Positions 1-11,486 of a stretch of DNA of 64,000 nucleotides are shown here, in pieces. This stretch comes from Anaspis maculata. Lineage: Eukaryota > Arthropoda > Insecta > Coleoptera > Scraptiidae. A program made the translations under genes and the position numbers. The stretch's first letter is position 1. The number at the start of each line of letters is the position of its first letter. The notes below the pieces were generated by a model. That model was given only the letters and a program-made list of their open reading frames with translations, ran no database searches and had not been told where the DNA came from. The stretch spans positions 68,445,416 to 68,509,415 of the forward strand of contig OX421966.1 in NCBI GenBank assembly GCA_949128115.1, read 5' to 3'.

Positions 1-659
1 GATTTTTCCAAGGCGCATTGCAATATTTGGAGGTGCAAGAGGCACATTTGTCAAAAATATTTCCTTCGTGTGAATATTATGACCAGGGAGGATTCTCTAA
101 GTCCGCAAAATGTTTCGTGCTATAGGTAGGTAGGTATATTTTGCTATGAAGGACGGAGGTCCGCCATGAAACTCAGTCACTATGGTAACACCAACAATAC
201 TATTGTGCACTAATGTCTTTCAAAGTCGTATGACCAAATATAAGTCAGGAAAACCCAAAATAATACCATAGTGGATAATATTACCTATTCAAGTCTTGTA
301 AGACACAGGTCACAAATTAGTAAAAATAGGTCTTAAATTACTTATTATTACCAAGAATGTAACTTATTTTAGGTTCAGCCGACTAACAGGGTATTTGACC
401 TATAAGTCAAATCGACCTATGTGCCCAATTTTCGACGTTTAAATTACCCACTTATTTTTCCCCACTTACCTGAATTCGACGTCGATTAAACGTAAATCCG
501 ACCTATTGAAAATTGGTCGCTGACCAATAGTGAGGTAGATTTTAACCTAATTTGGCCCTAATTTGTTGCTTGGGACCCCAAATCATCTCGTACTTTGCTC
601 CTGTTATTTTCTCCCAGACGTATCATGATACGTCGGGTCAACTGATCAACAATTAACCA
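1..659. other. No gene seen
   Basis: AT-rich sequence without a convincing open frame or structured repeat. It has a short TAGG/TAGGTA run near 125-140, a word that recurs across the window and is common in insect intergenic DNA. Nothing else is supported. Confidence 0.5.
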
Positions 660-876
660 ACTGAAAATCCGATGTAAATCTGACCGCTCTGTAACCGGTT
701 AGACCGGTTTCTGACCGGTTAACCGTGGTCGACTTTTAACCAGTTATTATGATCGATTATGAACGGATTGCTCATGACTGGTGACCCGTTGATAGTAATC
801 GGTTTTTGACTGGTTAGCCGTGACCGGTTTTTGACCAGTTGATCATAACCGGTTTTTGATCGGTTAATCGTAACCG
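660..876. repeat. Degenerate ACCGGTT-type tandem repeat
   Basis: The words ACCGGTT, GACCGGTT, TGACTGGTTA and TAACCGGTTTTTGA recur every 20-40 bases, separated by variants such as ACCAGTT and ATCGGTT. Many words are self-complementary (AACCGGTT), so the array is symmetric on both strands. It runs directly into the left end of the palindrome at 870. No reading frame is preserved; this looks like an old decayed satellite. Confidence 0.6.
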
Positions 877-2170
877 TTCCCATTTTGACGGGATTAACGA
901 AACATCAATTTTTTTCATAATGGAACACCCCATATTTTTTTGCATTTTTATGTTCAACTCTTCCAACTGTCTTATGCCTGTATTTTTGTTTTTCAATTGT
1001 GTGGCAGTGCTACCAACTAAAAATTAGAAACTAAAAAAATCGCATTTTCACAGTTTTCTTGGAAAAATCGTAGCGGCCTTGCTTTTTAGAACAAAAAGAT
1101 GAAACTTGACATGGTGATAGTCAAGTCAAAGGCCAATATCTCAATGTCAATAAATTGGGATTTCTTGATACAGGGCGTTCACAAAAAACCATCAAACTTC
1201 ATAATTTTCAAAGTATCATAACTCATTTTTTTCAAATGGCATGCCCCTAATTTTATAACGTTATCTGATAGCTTTTTTTTATCCTCTTTCATTTTTACTA
1301 GGTGTACCCTACTCTTGAACTTCTTTTCTTTTTGATATAATTGGAAATTTTCACAAAATTTGCGGTTTTTCTTTTTTTTTTCAAAAATTGAGTTGACCGT
1401 GATGAATGACAGACAAGCCAAATAGTACGCAACTCTAAGTTAGTCACTCTGAATATTGTCGAACAAAGAAAAATGATTTTACGCGAGAGGAAATAATTGA
1501 TATGATATGCTGGTAATAATCCAGATATCCAGGATCCCACTTTCTTTTCTTTTTTTATTGGAGCCATTTTTTTTGTTGGACAGTATTCAAACTGACTAAC
1601 TGACAGCTGCATACTATTTGACTTGTCTGTCATTCATTACGGCCAACTCAATTTTTGGAAAAAAAAACAAGAAAAATAGCAAATTTTGTGGAAATTTCCG
1701 ATTATCTCGAAAAAAATCAAGTTGGAGGGTACGGTACCCCCAGTAAAAATGAAAGAGGATGAAAATAGCTATCAGATAATGTTATAAAATCAGGGGCATG
1801 CCATTTGAAAAAAATGAGTTATGATACTTTGAAAATTATGAAGTTTGATGTTTTTTTGTGAACGCCCTGTATCAAGAAATCCCAATTTTTTGACATTGGG
1901 ATATTGGCCTTTGACTTGACTATCACCGTGTCAAGTTTCATCTCTTAGTTTTAAAAAGCAAGGCCGCTACGATTTTTTTAAGAAAACTGTGAAAATGCGA
2001 TTTTTTTTAGTTCTTAATTTTTAGTTGGTAGCACTGCCACACAATTGAAAAACAAAAATACAGGCATGAGACAGTTGGAAAAATTGAACAAGAAAATGGA
2101 AAAAAATATAGGGTGCTCCATTTAAAAAAATTAACGATTCGGTAATCCCGTCAAAATGGAGCACCCTGTA
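870..2170. mobile_element. Palindromic foldback element, 1.3 kb, TACAGGGTG-type
   Basis: The left arm (about 877-1470) is the imperfect reverse complement of the right arm (about 1580-2170), with a loop near 1475-1575. The right end is GGAGCACCCTGTA; the left terminus has decayed and only the part after TCCCATTTTGACGGG still matches. A second inverted pair, TACAGGGCGTTCAC at 1169 and its complement ending at 1871, sits inside the arms. Open frames on the minus strand here are arm sequence without protein family resemblance. It is probably a non-autonomous DNA transposon of the TA-target type. Confidence 0.75.
1169..1871. mobile_element. Inner TACAGGGCG palindrome nested at the dyad of 870-2170
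   Basis: The inner ends read TACAGGGCGTTCAC and GTGAACGCCCTGTA. If the inner segment is removed down to one TA, the flanks form a perfect palindrome, TTTCTTGA and TCAAGAAA around TA. So the inner pair lies exactly at the outer symmetry centre. It encodes no recognisable protein. Confidence 0.6.
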
Positions 2171-2461
2171 TAGCTGAAAATAATTTCAAGTTATAGGTCT
2201 CATCAAACCATATAACATTTTTATTCACATCTTTTTTCTCTATCTTGAACGGTAAGACCGCTATGGGATAATTACGCTAGGATGGACCACCCTGTATTGG
2301 CGGTTTTCTTGGGAACGGTTTTTTTTTTCGGAATCGCTTTCAGGAAAATGGCCAATCCAATCGAGGAGAAATTTGACCATGACAAGAATAATGAGCCATT
2401 CTCTCCCAGTAAGGATTTGTGGAGCCACAGCGCCTCAAGTTCAAAATTTATAGATTATAAA

Positions 2462-3012
2462 TGAACCACCGAAATTGGAAAGAAGTTTTGAGGCGCGAAA
2501 ACTCCGGTCCCTAAGGGCTGAATTTGAAGTTAGCGGCGCAATTTGCGCCACTCATTTACGGCATGGATAAGCCGCAATCATCGCGTCGGATTGTGTTATG
2601 TTGCCATAGTGACCGGACTTACGGTACACTTGCGCCGGCGGATCTCCGACTCAAAATTCAGCCCTTAGAGTTTCTGATGCCACTGAAAAAGTGAATCAGT
2701 GGAATGAAATTTTGATACCCTCATCTTGAAAATGAAAAATTCAAATTTGACATGCTACTTTCTTCGAAAGAAATGTATGGGCAATTCCACTAGATTATGA
2801 AGTTTTCGAAGGAAAATCCAGAATTTAAAAAAAAAATTGGAAAATTTGAAAACTAACTAGCATTGCCCATACATTTTTCTCAAAGGAGATCACATGCCAA
2901 ATTTGAAATTTCTATTTCCAAAATGAAGGTACAAAAAGTGTATTCTACTGATCCTTCTCTCCCAGTAGCATCAAAAACCCCTCAAGGCATTTTTTTTTCC
3001 AAATTATAGTCA
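2462..3012. mobile_element. Palindromic element (decayed arms)
   Basis: Sequence near 2462-2505 and 2669-2810 is the inverse of 2830-3012. Shared words include GTATGGGCAAT and its partner ATTGCCCATAC, and TCAAATTTGACATG with CATGCCAAATTTGA. The left arm is interrupted by a small MITE at 2511-2668 that has no counterpart in the right arm. The inner words resemble those of the palindrome at 19302-19822, so the two are probably one family. No coding potential. Confidence 0.65.
2511..2668. mobile_element. Small MITE, 158 bp, CTAAGGGCTGAATTT termini
   Basis: The terminal inverted repeats are CTAAGGGCTGAATTTGA on the left and its complement ending GCCCTTAG on the right. Internally there is a short GGCGCAATTTGCGCC palindrome. 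It sits inside the left arm of the palindrome 2462-3012, so it inserted after that palindrome formed. The target duplication is unclear, so the superfamily is not assigned. Confidence 0.65.
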
Positions 3013-5470
3013 TTTTCATCAGTTTTTGAAAAGTTGCAGCCCTTCTCAGGTGAGGCTCATGTCCCTCTCGGAGACACCTTGCAGCATATTGTATTACATA
3101 CGCAATTTTTTTCAATGCTAGGTCTTGTGTTTTGGGTAGGCCACCTGTATATTATCGTAATAAAAACGCTTACCCCTTGAAATTTCGCTTCAGTCCGGGA
3201 CTGTGCCGAAAAACTCGGACGGCTCGTAAACTACTCCAAAGTCATAACTATCGCGATCCACCGATTCAGGCGAACGTGACTTATGCTAAATTCCCGATCG
3301 CCCAGATGCTCCTTGTCTAACGCGGCAGACAAAAGACATCAAGTCGTCTGGTCGTGGTACATGCCCAATTATTTTTATGGCCCATCCTCCGAATATTACA
3401 TTCGGAATGACTTTGCTTTAGTCTCAAAAGCTCGGTCAATTTTTCTCGAATATATTTCGCATTCATCACCGGCCACTACGAGCAGGTACTACTAATAAAC
3501 GGTGGAAATGATAAGAAATTTTATGGGAAGTCCAAGACTCCAATCCAATAATGAAGGCTGCGAGATAAGGCGCGGGCTTTTATCGCTTTCGGTGCCGTTT
3601 ATTGGAGAGACGAGGTGAAAAGTTTGTGTAATCACCGAAGAATTCGGTGCCAATTTGTTTAATTGAGAAGCGAGTTTTATTGTTTCCGAAACGCCAGATG
3701 GCGAATATTTTCAGCCGTAGCCATCGGGTCGCAGTCATACCGGAAGAAATGGAAAAATTAAAAAGTTTTAGTCATTATGAATTTAAGCGATTATGAGATA
3801 AAGATTGAGGCTCAAAAATGTACGTCCTTGTCGATAAGAATGGTAATTAGATCAGATTATTTTTTGTTTTGAACAAGAAAAGGGAAATAATGAAGTTATG
3901 GTGAAATCGGACAATAAATTGCGAAATTGTCACGGTGATTCGTGCAATTTTGGAGGTGTGTCTTTATCAGTAGTTCAAAACAATGCTCTCACCTGGATGA
4001 TAATAACAAGTACCTACCTACCTAATATAATAACAAGTAAGTCCTCTGACGTAAATGTCTGCGTAATAGCCTCTTTTGATCCAGAAATTCCAAGAAATGA
4101 GCTTAATTTTTTGAGTCGCATGTCTAGAGTCCTCGAAAATACAAAGTGATTTTAATGTTATTTGTCTTAAATTTTCCAAGTATTTGTAAATAAAATATCT
4201 GATAAAATTGCTCAGATAAGTAATTAAAAAATTATTAAGGGCATCAATTTTTGTCAATTTAAATCAGACACTATCTTCTGTGAAGTACAGATTAAAACTA
4301 GTCCAACATGCAATTGAAAAAAAAACTATTTCTATATTCTTGATTGAATACAAATCTAAGCCACTAAGCCCTTAAAGGCAAGAGGTATGAAGTGATGTTC
4401 TGGAACAATGGGATCTACTACTGTCCATAACATATTTATAAAATTATTGATGGAATCGTGAAGAATCGAGCGGTCAAAGAACCACATCAGATACCGATAT
4501 GACATATTTCGCTGAAATGTAACCAAATGATATGACGAAAACACAAAAATTTTCAGCAGTTTTTCAGATATTTAATCAAGAAGCCTAGAAATTGATGATG
4601 CTCTCAACTCAAAACGAATATTTTGTTATTTGTATCTCTTGGCCTCCAGCTAGGTATGCCTCAAATTTATTTAGGTAAATGAACTGCTCAACGAAAAATA
4701 GGGATATTTCAAAATTTGCTTCAAATTCAGATGAGGATATATCGAAAGTGGAACGATCGATTACAAGAACACCAAAGTCATATCCAACTGGAAATAGTTT
4801 TGGCTACAAGGTGTCACAGAGGCTCAGACCATTGTTCACATTAGGCATCGTGTACGGGGTGAAAATGGAGGGTGTGTCGAAGAGGCCAATTTTGAAACTC
4901 CCTCAACTTTTGCGAAAATTAACAGATTTTTTGAGATGCTGTTCTCGGAACGCTCACATTAGTATTTCGAAACGGTTCTCCATTTTGTTTTTAGGTCACT
5001 TTTTTTGAACAATTGCTTTTTTCTTGAATTGTACGTTTCTCATGTAATTTAATGACAGTTTTATACAAGATACTCATACACCACTGCAAGAATGTTGAGA
5101 TTTTTATGAGAATGTACCGTATGTCCATTGAAATATGAATATATATATATATTAAAATAATCAATAAGGGGCGGCTACGGAAGTTCACACGTATCCGTTA
5201 CTTGATCCGGATTCATAATCAAAAAAGTGAAATGAAACGTCAAGACTGTCAAGTCAGCGATAACTTTTAGGCTATTTAATTGAAAACTCAAATGTCAAAA
5301 CAAACAAGGAAGTGTTCAAGACCACTTATACTTATACTTATAAGTATAATTCAAGTAGGTATACCGTATTGTTGGCTCAAATTTGGCAGAAAAGTAGGTA
5401 CTTATATATAATTTAACTTGAAAAGACGTTCTATAGAAAAATCTGTACTTGCTGGCTTTTTTCATGACTG
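3013..5470. other. No gene seen; single-copy-looking DNA
   Basis: A mixture of AT-rich and moderately GC-containing DNA with short frames (62-109 codons) that match no family I recognise and lack splice or start context I could defend. It includes a short TACC run at 4011-4022 and an (AT)n run near 5138-5152. An unrecognised exon here cannot be excluded. Confidence 0.4.
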
Positions 5471-5479
5471 TGTTCCAAG

Positions 5480-5632
5480 TACAGAGCGATCAACTACTCG
5501 ATTGCTCGAGTTGGCGTACGATGCTCAATTCTACCCCAAACCCCAGTTCATGATTTGCTGATTTGCCGTTCGGAAAAAAAAGTGAGCATCGTATACGCTT
5601 ACTTGAGGAATCGAGTATTTGATCACTCATTA
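5480..5632. mobile_element. Short palindromic MITE-like element
   Basis: The left half (GAGCGATCAACTACTCGATT, then GTACGATGCTCA) is inverted in the right half (TGAGCATCGTATACGC, then GAATCGAGTATTTGATCACTC), with a spacer of about 45 bases. Total length is about 150 bp, with no coding capacity. No clear target duplication is visible, so only the structure is claimed. Confidence 0.6.
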
Positions 5633-5679
5633 CCATTATAAACCCTTTACGTATAATTTTCAATGAGCTATTTTATTCC

Positions 5680-6165
5680 TGAAAGTCATGAGTTTCACGA
5701 AAAAGCCGTGCATTTCACAAAAAATGTTATTTTCTCAAAAAGGCGCCTTCAATGAAAAATCAAGAACCTTCCAAGATATTGTGTGGGCTTCCCAAAAAAA
5801 AAACACTAGGAAAAAATCCACAATTTTGTTCATGAGAAGTTAAATGAGTTCAAAAATCGACCTCTTCGCACACCCTCCGTTCGCACCCTGTAGACGAGGC
5901 CTCACGTTAATGATGGCCTCCTTTCATGATATACCTTCACCTTGTGGCCAAAGACGTATCTCATCAGATGACGATGACCCTTTTGAAGCTGGCCGTCTCA
6001 ACAAAGTAACGAGTATCCCAATTTTTTGTTGAACAGTTTTTATGAAAAAAAAAATCTGACCTTCACCGGCTGCAGTATGACGACAGTCTAGGATCATTCT
6101 CGTGACTCACCTGGAACAAGACAGAAACATTTACATCTACATCATGTATATTGAAGAAAAAAAAA
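5680..6165 (+). repeat. Dispersed repeat, copy 1 (partner at 49795-50265)
   Basis: Segments such as AGTCTAGGATCATT, GTGACTCACCTGGAACAA, ACATCTACATCATGTAT and GGCCAAAG.TATGTCTCATCAGA recur in the same order and orientation near 49795-50265, with point differences and indels. This is an unclassified interspersed repeat; no coding frame is shared between the two copies. Confidence 0.65.
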
Positions 6166-6179
6166 TCAATAATTATTCC

Positions 6180-7574
6180 TTCATATTAATTAAATTCTCT
6201 GAAGCATAAGATGTCTTCTGATGTATAATTAGATATCTTCTGATGAATTTTGATGAATCCTTTTGATCCATTTTTTGATGCATGAAAGTTGTCACACTTA
6301 TCAAAATTTTGATGTCCTTGGATGCATTTTGGCATTCTTTGACATTGATTTGGCTCATTTTGACAATTTTCTATCACATTCTGACGTTATTTCTGCAATT
6401 TGAAAGAGTCAAGGGATAGTTGTGAGTTTTCTCAATGTAATTCATGATCAGGAATTACAGAAACTTGAAAATGAGTCGCGTAGGTTTCGCAGAATTTGTA
6501 TCTCTTGTAGGTACCTTAGATCAGATTTTGGGAAGTTCAAGAGAAAGTTTTTGAGCTCAGGCGTTTTTGAGTATTTTGAAAATTGAGGAGCCGTTCGAGA
6601 TATTTTGATGCGCTCTGATGCATTTTGACATACTGACATTATCCTGGCACGTTTTGACGATATTTTGGCACTTTGACACGGTCAAGAAAGAGTCGTGAGG
6701 CTTTTTTGTGTACTTCCAGAAAATTGATTCCCTTCAAATCTTTGGGTTTTCAATTATCAAGCAAAAAACTCATGTCGTGGCTAAGTTTTGACGTCTGATC
6801 TGATTTGTTAACGACAAGGTGAAATTTAGATTTCTAAGATAAAAATCGAGATTCTTGTCTCTACTATTAGGTGGGATTATCAAGTCAAATTTCTAAATTG
6901 GAAGTTTAAACTGCTTGAAGAAGAACTGCGATCAGTTCGGAACGTCGGAAAAGAAAAAACTAATATTTCTGATTTTTGAGGCCAGTGCGTCCGAGTATGA
7001 GGGGCAAGTAAGCGATTTTCCCAGAGCTTTGGGCAATTGTGCAGAAAGCAATCCGGCTTTCTGTCTGTTTTCCAAAATTTTGACGCATTTCCATTGAATC
7101 ATTTTGACAAAATGACATTGTCTTGGCACATTTCAATGATATTTTTACACTTTGATAAGCCAAGAAAAAAACGTGGAGTTTCTTCGGATCAGGAATTCAA
7201 CAGTTTCAAAACAAGATGACATGAGTTTCTGCAAAATTGTTATCTTTTGTACCATAGATATGGATTTTCAGGAGGTCCAAGAGGCATTTCACAGTGTCAA
7301 CATTTCTGCAATTCTGGAGCAAATAATCCAAGTTTTTTTCTTTTGATGTCCGATTTGTCAATAATTTTTGGAGAATTTAAAGCAGCTTGAGGCATTTTGA
7401 TGAGCTCTGATGGATTTAGATATATTTGAACATTGTGACAATATTCTAGCATTTTGACACGGTTGTATTTTTGTATTTTGAAAGTGGTGAAGTTTCTTGA
7501 TGAACTTCAACATCAGCAATTTGAGCAGCTTCAAAACGAGGTGTCACATGAATTTCCAAGAGAACTTGATATTC
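6180..7574. repeat. Degenerate long-period tandem repeat rich in TTTTGA words
   Basis: Blocks with the same word order (GATCAGGAATT, then CAAAA.GAG or CAAGATGACATGAG, then TTTTGATG.GCTCTGATG, then CATTTTGACA) recur near 6450-6690, 7190-7470 and 7500-7565. Related TTTTGAC words fill the gaps. Period and copy identity vary, so the array is old. Open frames on both strands reflect the repeat, not a gene. Confidence 0.5.
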
Positions 7575-8050
7575 TACAGGGTGTTCCGCAATTACGGTCA
7601 CAAACTTCTAGGGTAAATTCCTTATCAAAGTTGGACCAGAATCAAATATGACTTCGATGTCCTGAAATGCTCGGTTGAAAAGCTGTAGGGTGTTCAAGTT
7701 TAATTTTCAAAATGGATTGTTTGACGTAATTTTTGGACGGTTCAACTGATTTTGTTTGAATTTTAACCAAAGTTCACTGGAATAGGTCCTCACCGAATCA
7801 CAGTAACGTGTTTGAAAAAAAATTCAGGGGCATAGATAAACGAGAAGGGTGTACCCATTTTGTCCCCCTATTTCCATTGCCTCAGTTTTTTACCCCTCAA
7901 AAAACCGATCCTAAAAAGTCAACTTGAATCTTGAATACCCTGTAACTCAACGGAGCATCTTAGGACATCAAAGTTATATATTATATATTTTTTTTGTTGA
8001 TGGGGAATCTGCCCCAAAAGTTTGTAACCGTAATTGCGAAACACCCTGTA
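7575..8050. mobile_element. TACAGGGTG palindromic element, 476 bp
   Basis: The left end, TACAGGGTGTTCCGCAATTA, is matched by the complement of the right end, TAATTGCGAAACACCCTGTA; the match extends about 55 bases inward. An inner pair (TGTAGGGTGTTCAAG near 7684 and CTTGAATACCCTGTA ending near 7944) repeats the theme. No transposase frame is present, so it is non-autonomous. Confidence 0.8.
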
Positions 8051-8139
8051 TAGTAAGTACCTCAGATTTTGAAAAGATACTCGAGGGTTTTTCCATCAAA
8101 TTTTTGCGTTTTGAGTATTTTTGATCAATACGTGTTTCA

Positions 8140-8660
8140 ATACGTAATTAGAGCCAAAACTCATATTTGGAAGACAAAGAACCGAGTTTCAAGTCGACCT
8201 TAAAGTCGAAACTTCTAGTTCAGTTCAAGGGCGGAATTATAGGTATAAGAACGAAATTTTAAGTTTAAAATCACAATTTTGTATCCATTGAAATGTAAAG
8301 GAGAGTGAGAAGCTCATACTTCCGGGTTTGGGAATGTAACGTATGATTCAATAGTCGAAATTTCAAGTGAAATGTTCTGAATATTTAGTTAAGAAGCTCC
8401 ATCTCTGAATAATAATTCCGTATTCAAAAGCCAAAATTCCAACTTGGGAGTCAAAACTAACAGTTCAGTGTCGAACATGGAGTCGAAACTTCAAGCCTGA
8501 AGTCGAAACTTTGACATGAAAATCAAAATTTTGGGTCACTCCACATTCTAGGTCAAAAGTAAAAATTCCCTACAATATCAAGATCAATGGTTCCATTGGA
8601 AGTCGGAATTCGAAGAAGTTGAAATTCCCGACTCAATAGACAATAAGTACTGTAACCGTA
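8140..8660. repeat. Degenerate AGTCGAAACTTCAAG array
   Basis: The motif AGTCGAAACTTCAAG and variants (AGTCAAAACT, GTCGAAATTTCAAGTG, AAGTCGGAATTC) recur every 20-40 bases. The consensus resembles the 20-21 bp GAATTC-centred monomers at 9206-9770, only about 0.5 kb away, and looks like a decayed relative or ancestor of that satellite. Confidence 0.55.
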
Positions 8661-9132
8661 ACAGCTTACTGGTAAATGGTAAATGTTTTTCAGCGAGCTC
8701 TTTTCATCGAAAGAATTGATACCAAACATGCCTAGATTGTGAAATTGGAGGCGAATTCATAAAAAAATAGGTCCTACCTCTCGCCCTACCCCAACCCCAA
8801 AAGACACAGTAGGGATGTCCTGGAAAAAGATTCGTTTTTAGAAAATCCCGACATTTCCCGTAGCTTGTTCGGCCGCTTGCCGCAGTTCAAAAGGAGTCAA
8901 AGACCTGAGATCAGAAGAATCTGATTGCGACATTTTAAAAATTTGCACTGATTGCAATTGTTCTTATATTTTTATACGAACTGTCAATGTCTTTATTCAC
9001 AGCCACCTAATTTATTGCCGTTTACTCGAATAAAAAGTTTGTTAAACAAGTATCTAGTAATTGTAAACTAATAGTAGTTGATATGCATTGATGATTGTCG
9101 GTAAAATAGTATGCATACACTCGACGGTGAAT
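8661..9132. other. No gene seen
   Basis: AT-rich spacer between the degenerate array and the zinc-finger palindrome. I see no coding frame, RNA gene or clear repeat. Confidence 0.5.
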
Positions 9133-9205
9133 TACGAAGGCGCAGAGCGGACATCAGAGTTTTTTTTTTATGATTTCGAAAAAGAAAACACGAAATTATG
9201 GGGAT

Positions 9206-9770
9206 AAAGTCAGAATTCTGAGTTTAAAGTCGGAATTCTGAGTTTGAAAGTCAGAATTCTGAGATTAAAGTCGGAATTCTGAGTTTGAAAGTCAGAATTC
9301 TGAGTTTAAAGTCGGAATTCCGAGTTTAAAGTCAGAATTCTGAGTTTAAAGTCGGAATTCTGAGATTAAAGTCGGAATTCTGAGTTTGAAAGTCAGAATT
9401 CTGAGTTTAAAGTCGGAATTCCGAGTTTAAAGTCAGAATTCTGAGTTTAAAGTCGGAATTCTGAGATTAAAGTCGGAATTCTGAGTTTGAAAGTCAGAAT
9501 TCTGAGTTTAAAGTCGGAATTCTGAGTTTGAAAGTCAGAATTCTGAGTTTAAAGTCGGAATTCCGAGTTTAAAGTCAGAATTCTGAGATTAAAGTCGGAA
9601 TTCTGAGTTTGAAAGTCGGAATTCCGAGTTTAAAGTCAGAATTCTGAGTTTAAAGTCGGAATTCTGAGTTTAAAGTCGGAATTCTGAGTTTGAAAGTCGG
9701 AATTCTGAGTTTCAAACTCGGAATTCTGCGCGCGCACAATTCCGAGTTTCAAAGTCAGAATTCTGCGCGC
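9206..9770. repeat. 20-21 bp satellite array, left arm
   Basis: Roughly 25 tandem monomers of the type AAAGTCGGAATTCTGAGTTT, alternating with AAAGTCAGAATTCTGAGTTT and forms carrying one extra G (GAAAGTC). Each monomer centres on GAATTC and is nearly self-complementary. Higher-order blocks of monomer variants repeat within the array, which points to unequal exchange or slippage. The inner edge ends in TCTGCGCGCGCA tracts. Confidence 0.9.
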
Positions 9771-9834
9771 GCATCGGCAGGAATCGAGCCGGTTGATTAA
9801 ATAGTGATTGACAAGTTGACGACCCTAACGATAC

Positions 9835-10165
9835 CTACTTACTCGCTAGGTATTTAATAAAATCTTCGAGAGATGTAACAACTTGTGCCTTTTCTAAACC
9901 CGAGTCTAAACCCTTTTTTTCCTTAACACGATACGGACATTCCACACAGCCGAACTGGTTAATTCTCTGTCCGTAGCGTGCGTCATCATGTGCTTCTTCA
10001 TACACCTCTTCTTCGCGCAATACGAACATTTGGTACAATCGAACCAGTCGATGGCGTCGGCGGCGACATGGCTCCACCTGAATGAAGTTCCTTTGTGCTT
10101 TGAACGATAAGCCTCGATAAGAACACTCGGCGCATTGTAGGTACAATAGCAGCAATAGCATGTTA
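9835..10165 (-). pseudogene. Broken C2H2 zinc-finger sequence, left arm
   Basis: On the minus strand a half finger (CAEC) is followed, after a frame change, by a full C2H2 finger at 9978-10037: CTKC, 11 residues, then HMMTH (C-x2-C-x11-H-x3-H). After a second frame change comes another half finger, FGCVECPYR. The frame changes and lost histidines mean this is not a working multi-finger protein unless introns intervene. The + strand copy at 10697-10905 mirrors the first half. The parent is presumably a host DNA-binding zinc-finger gene; its identity is unknown. Confidence 0.6.
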
Positions 10166-10365
10166 TTACATAGGGTTGTGAAAAATGCTAGGTATATGCT
10201 ACCTATTATAGCTGCGGCGCCTCTTTAAATCCCGAAGCGCAGCGCAGTAATGTTTTCGTTGGGCTGGCAGTATCGTGGCTGTCAAGCGCATAGCTGGGGC
10301 ACGATTTGGTGCCACTGACAAATTCCGACCAACGTGATTAGGTAGGTACCTACTAACAACCCAAA

Positions 10366-10659
10366 TTGTGGACACGTCCAACTGTTCGCAATGTTCGCAT
10401 CGGACTGACTGGATTCTTCTTCCAACTCAACCAACACGTCCAAAGGAATTACAAAAATGGTCATGCAGCCGAACTGTACAATGCCATTGTCGAACCGGAA
10501 CAGTTCTCTTGCATCTACTGCAACTACAAGAGCCATAAGCGTTTCGACTTATACGAACATTACAGACAAACACATGGATACCTACAACACCCTACAATGA
10601 TAATTTCGCGCCGTCCCCTCCCCCCTCCACCTTTGCGTTATAACGTGACACAGCTGTAA
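10366..10659 (+). pseudogene. C2H2 zinc-finger fragment in palindrome loop
   Basis: This 97-codon frame (opening with TTG, not ATG) contains one canonical finger, FSCIYCNYKSHKRFDLYEH then YRQTH: C-x2-C-x12-H-x4-H. Just upstream, in another frame, CSQC marks the start of an earlier finger whose histidine half (LNQHVQRNYKNGH) lies in this frame, so a frameshift separates them. The C-terminus is proline-rich. It could be a single exon of a degraded zinc-finger gene. The finger is clear; function is not. Confidence 0.6.
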
Positions 10660-10696
10660 TAGCATACCTATAGCATTATTCACAACCCTATGTAAA

Positions 10697-10905
10697 TATG
10701 CTATGTTATTGTTGCTTTTGTACAATGCGCCGAATGCTCTTATCGAGGCTCATCGTTCGAAGCCGAGTTCAAAGCACAAAGGAACTTCATTCGGGTGGAG
10801 CCATGTCGCCGCCGACGCCATCGAGTGGTTTGATTGTACCAAGTGTTCGTATTGCGCTAAGGAGAGGCCATTTAATCAACCGGCTCGTTTCCTGCCGATG
10901 CGCGC
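10697..10905 (+). pseudogene. Truncated zinc-finger copy, right arm
   Basis: This is the mirror of 9835-10165 on the + strand. It retains CAEC and, in a shifted frame, WFDCTKCSYCAKE, then departs from the left copy before the zinc-binding histidines. It therefore carries no complete finger. Its join to the GCGCGC tract and satellite at about 10900 lies at the position where the left arm continues into coding sequence, so the two arms differ in how much of the gene they hold. Confidence 0.55.
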
Positions 10906-11486
10906 GCAGAATTCTGACTTTGAAACTCGGAATTGTGCGCGCGCAGAATTCCGAGTTTGAAACTCAGAATTCCGACTTTCAAACTCAGAATTCCGACTTT
11001 AAACTCAGAATTCCGACTTTAAACTCAGAATTCCGACTTTAAACTCAGAATTCCGACTTTAAACTCAGAATTCTGACTTTCAAACTCAGAATTCCGACTT
11101 TAAACTCAGAATTCTGACTTTCAAACTCAGAATTCCGACTTTAATCTCAGAATTCCGACTTTAAACTCAGAATTCTGACTTTAAACTCGGAATTCCGACT
11201 TTAAACTCAGAATTCTGACTTTAAACTCGGAATTCCGACTTTAAACTCAGAATTCTGACTTTCAAACTCAGAATTCCGACTTTAATCTCAGAATTCCGAC
11301 TTTAAACTCAGAATTCTGACTTTAAACTCGGAATTCCGACTTTAAACTCAGAATTCTGACTTTCAAACTCAGAATTCCGACTTTAAACTCAGAATTCTGA
11401 CTTTCAAACTCAGAATTCCGACTTTAATCTCAGAATTCTGACTTTCAAACTCAGAATTCCGACTTTAAACTCAGAATTCTGACTTT
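10906..11486. repeat. 20-21 bp satellite array, right arm
   Basis: An inverted counterpart of 9206-9770, with about 28 monomers of type AAACTCAGAATTCCGACTTT and the same C/T and extra-base variants. The array is flanked outward by ATCCCCATAATTTCGTG, the complement of the sequence flanking the left array. The variant order is not an exact mirror of the left array, so the arrays have evolved separately since duplication. Confidence 0.9.

Noticed and set aside
9206..11486. CRISPR-like arrays of a short repeat
   Set aside because: There are no unique spacers: the 20-21 bp units are head-to-tail variants of one monomer, and the context is eukaryotic. They are satellite arrays.
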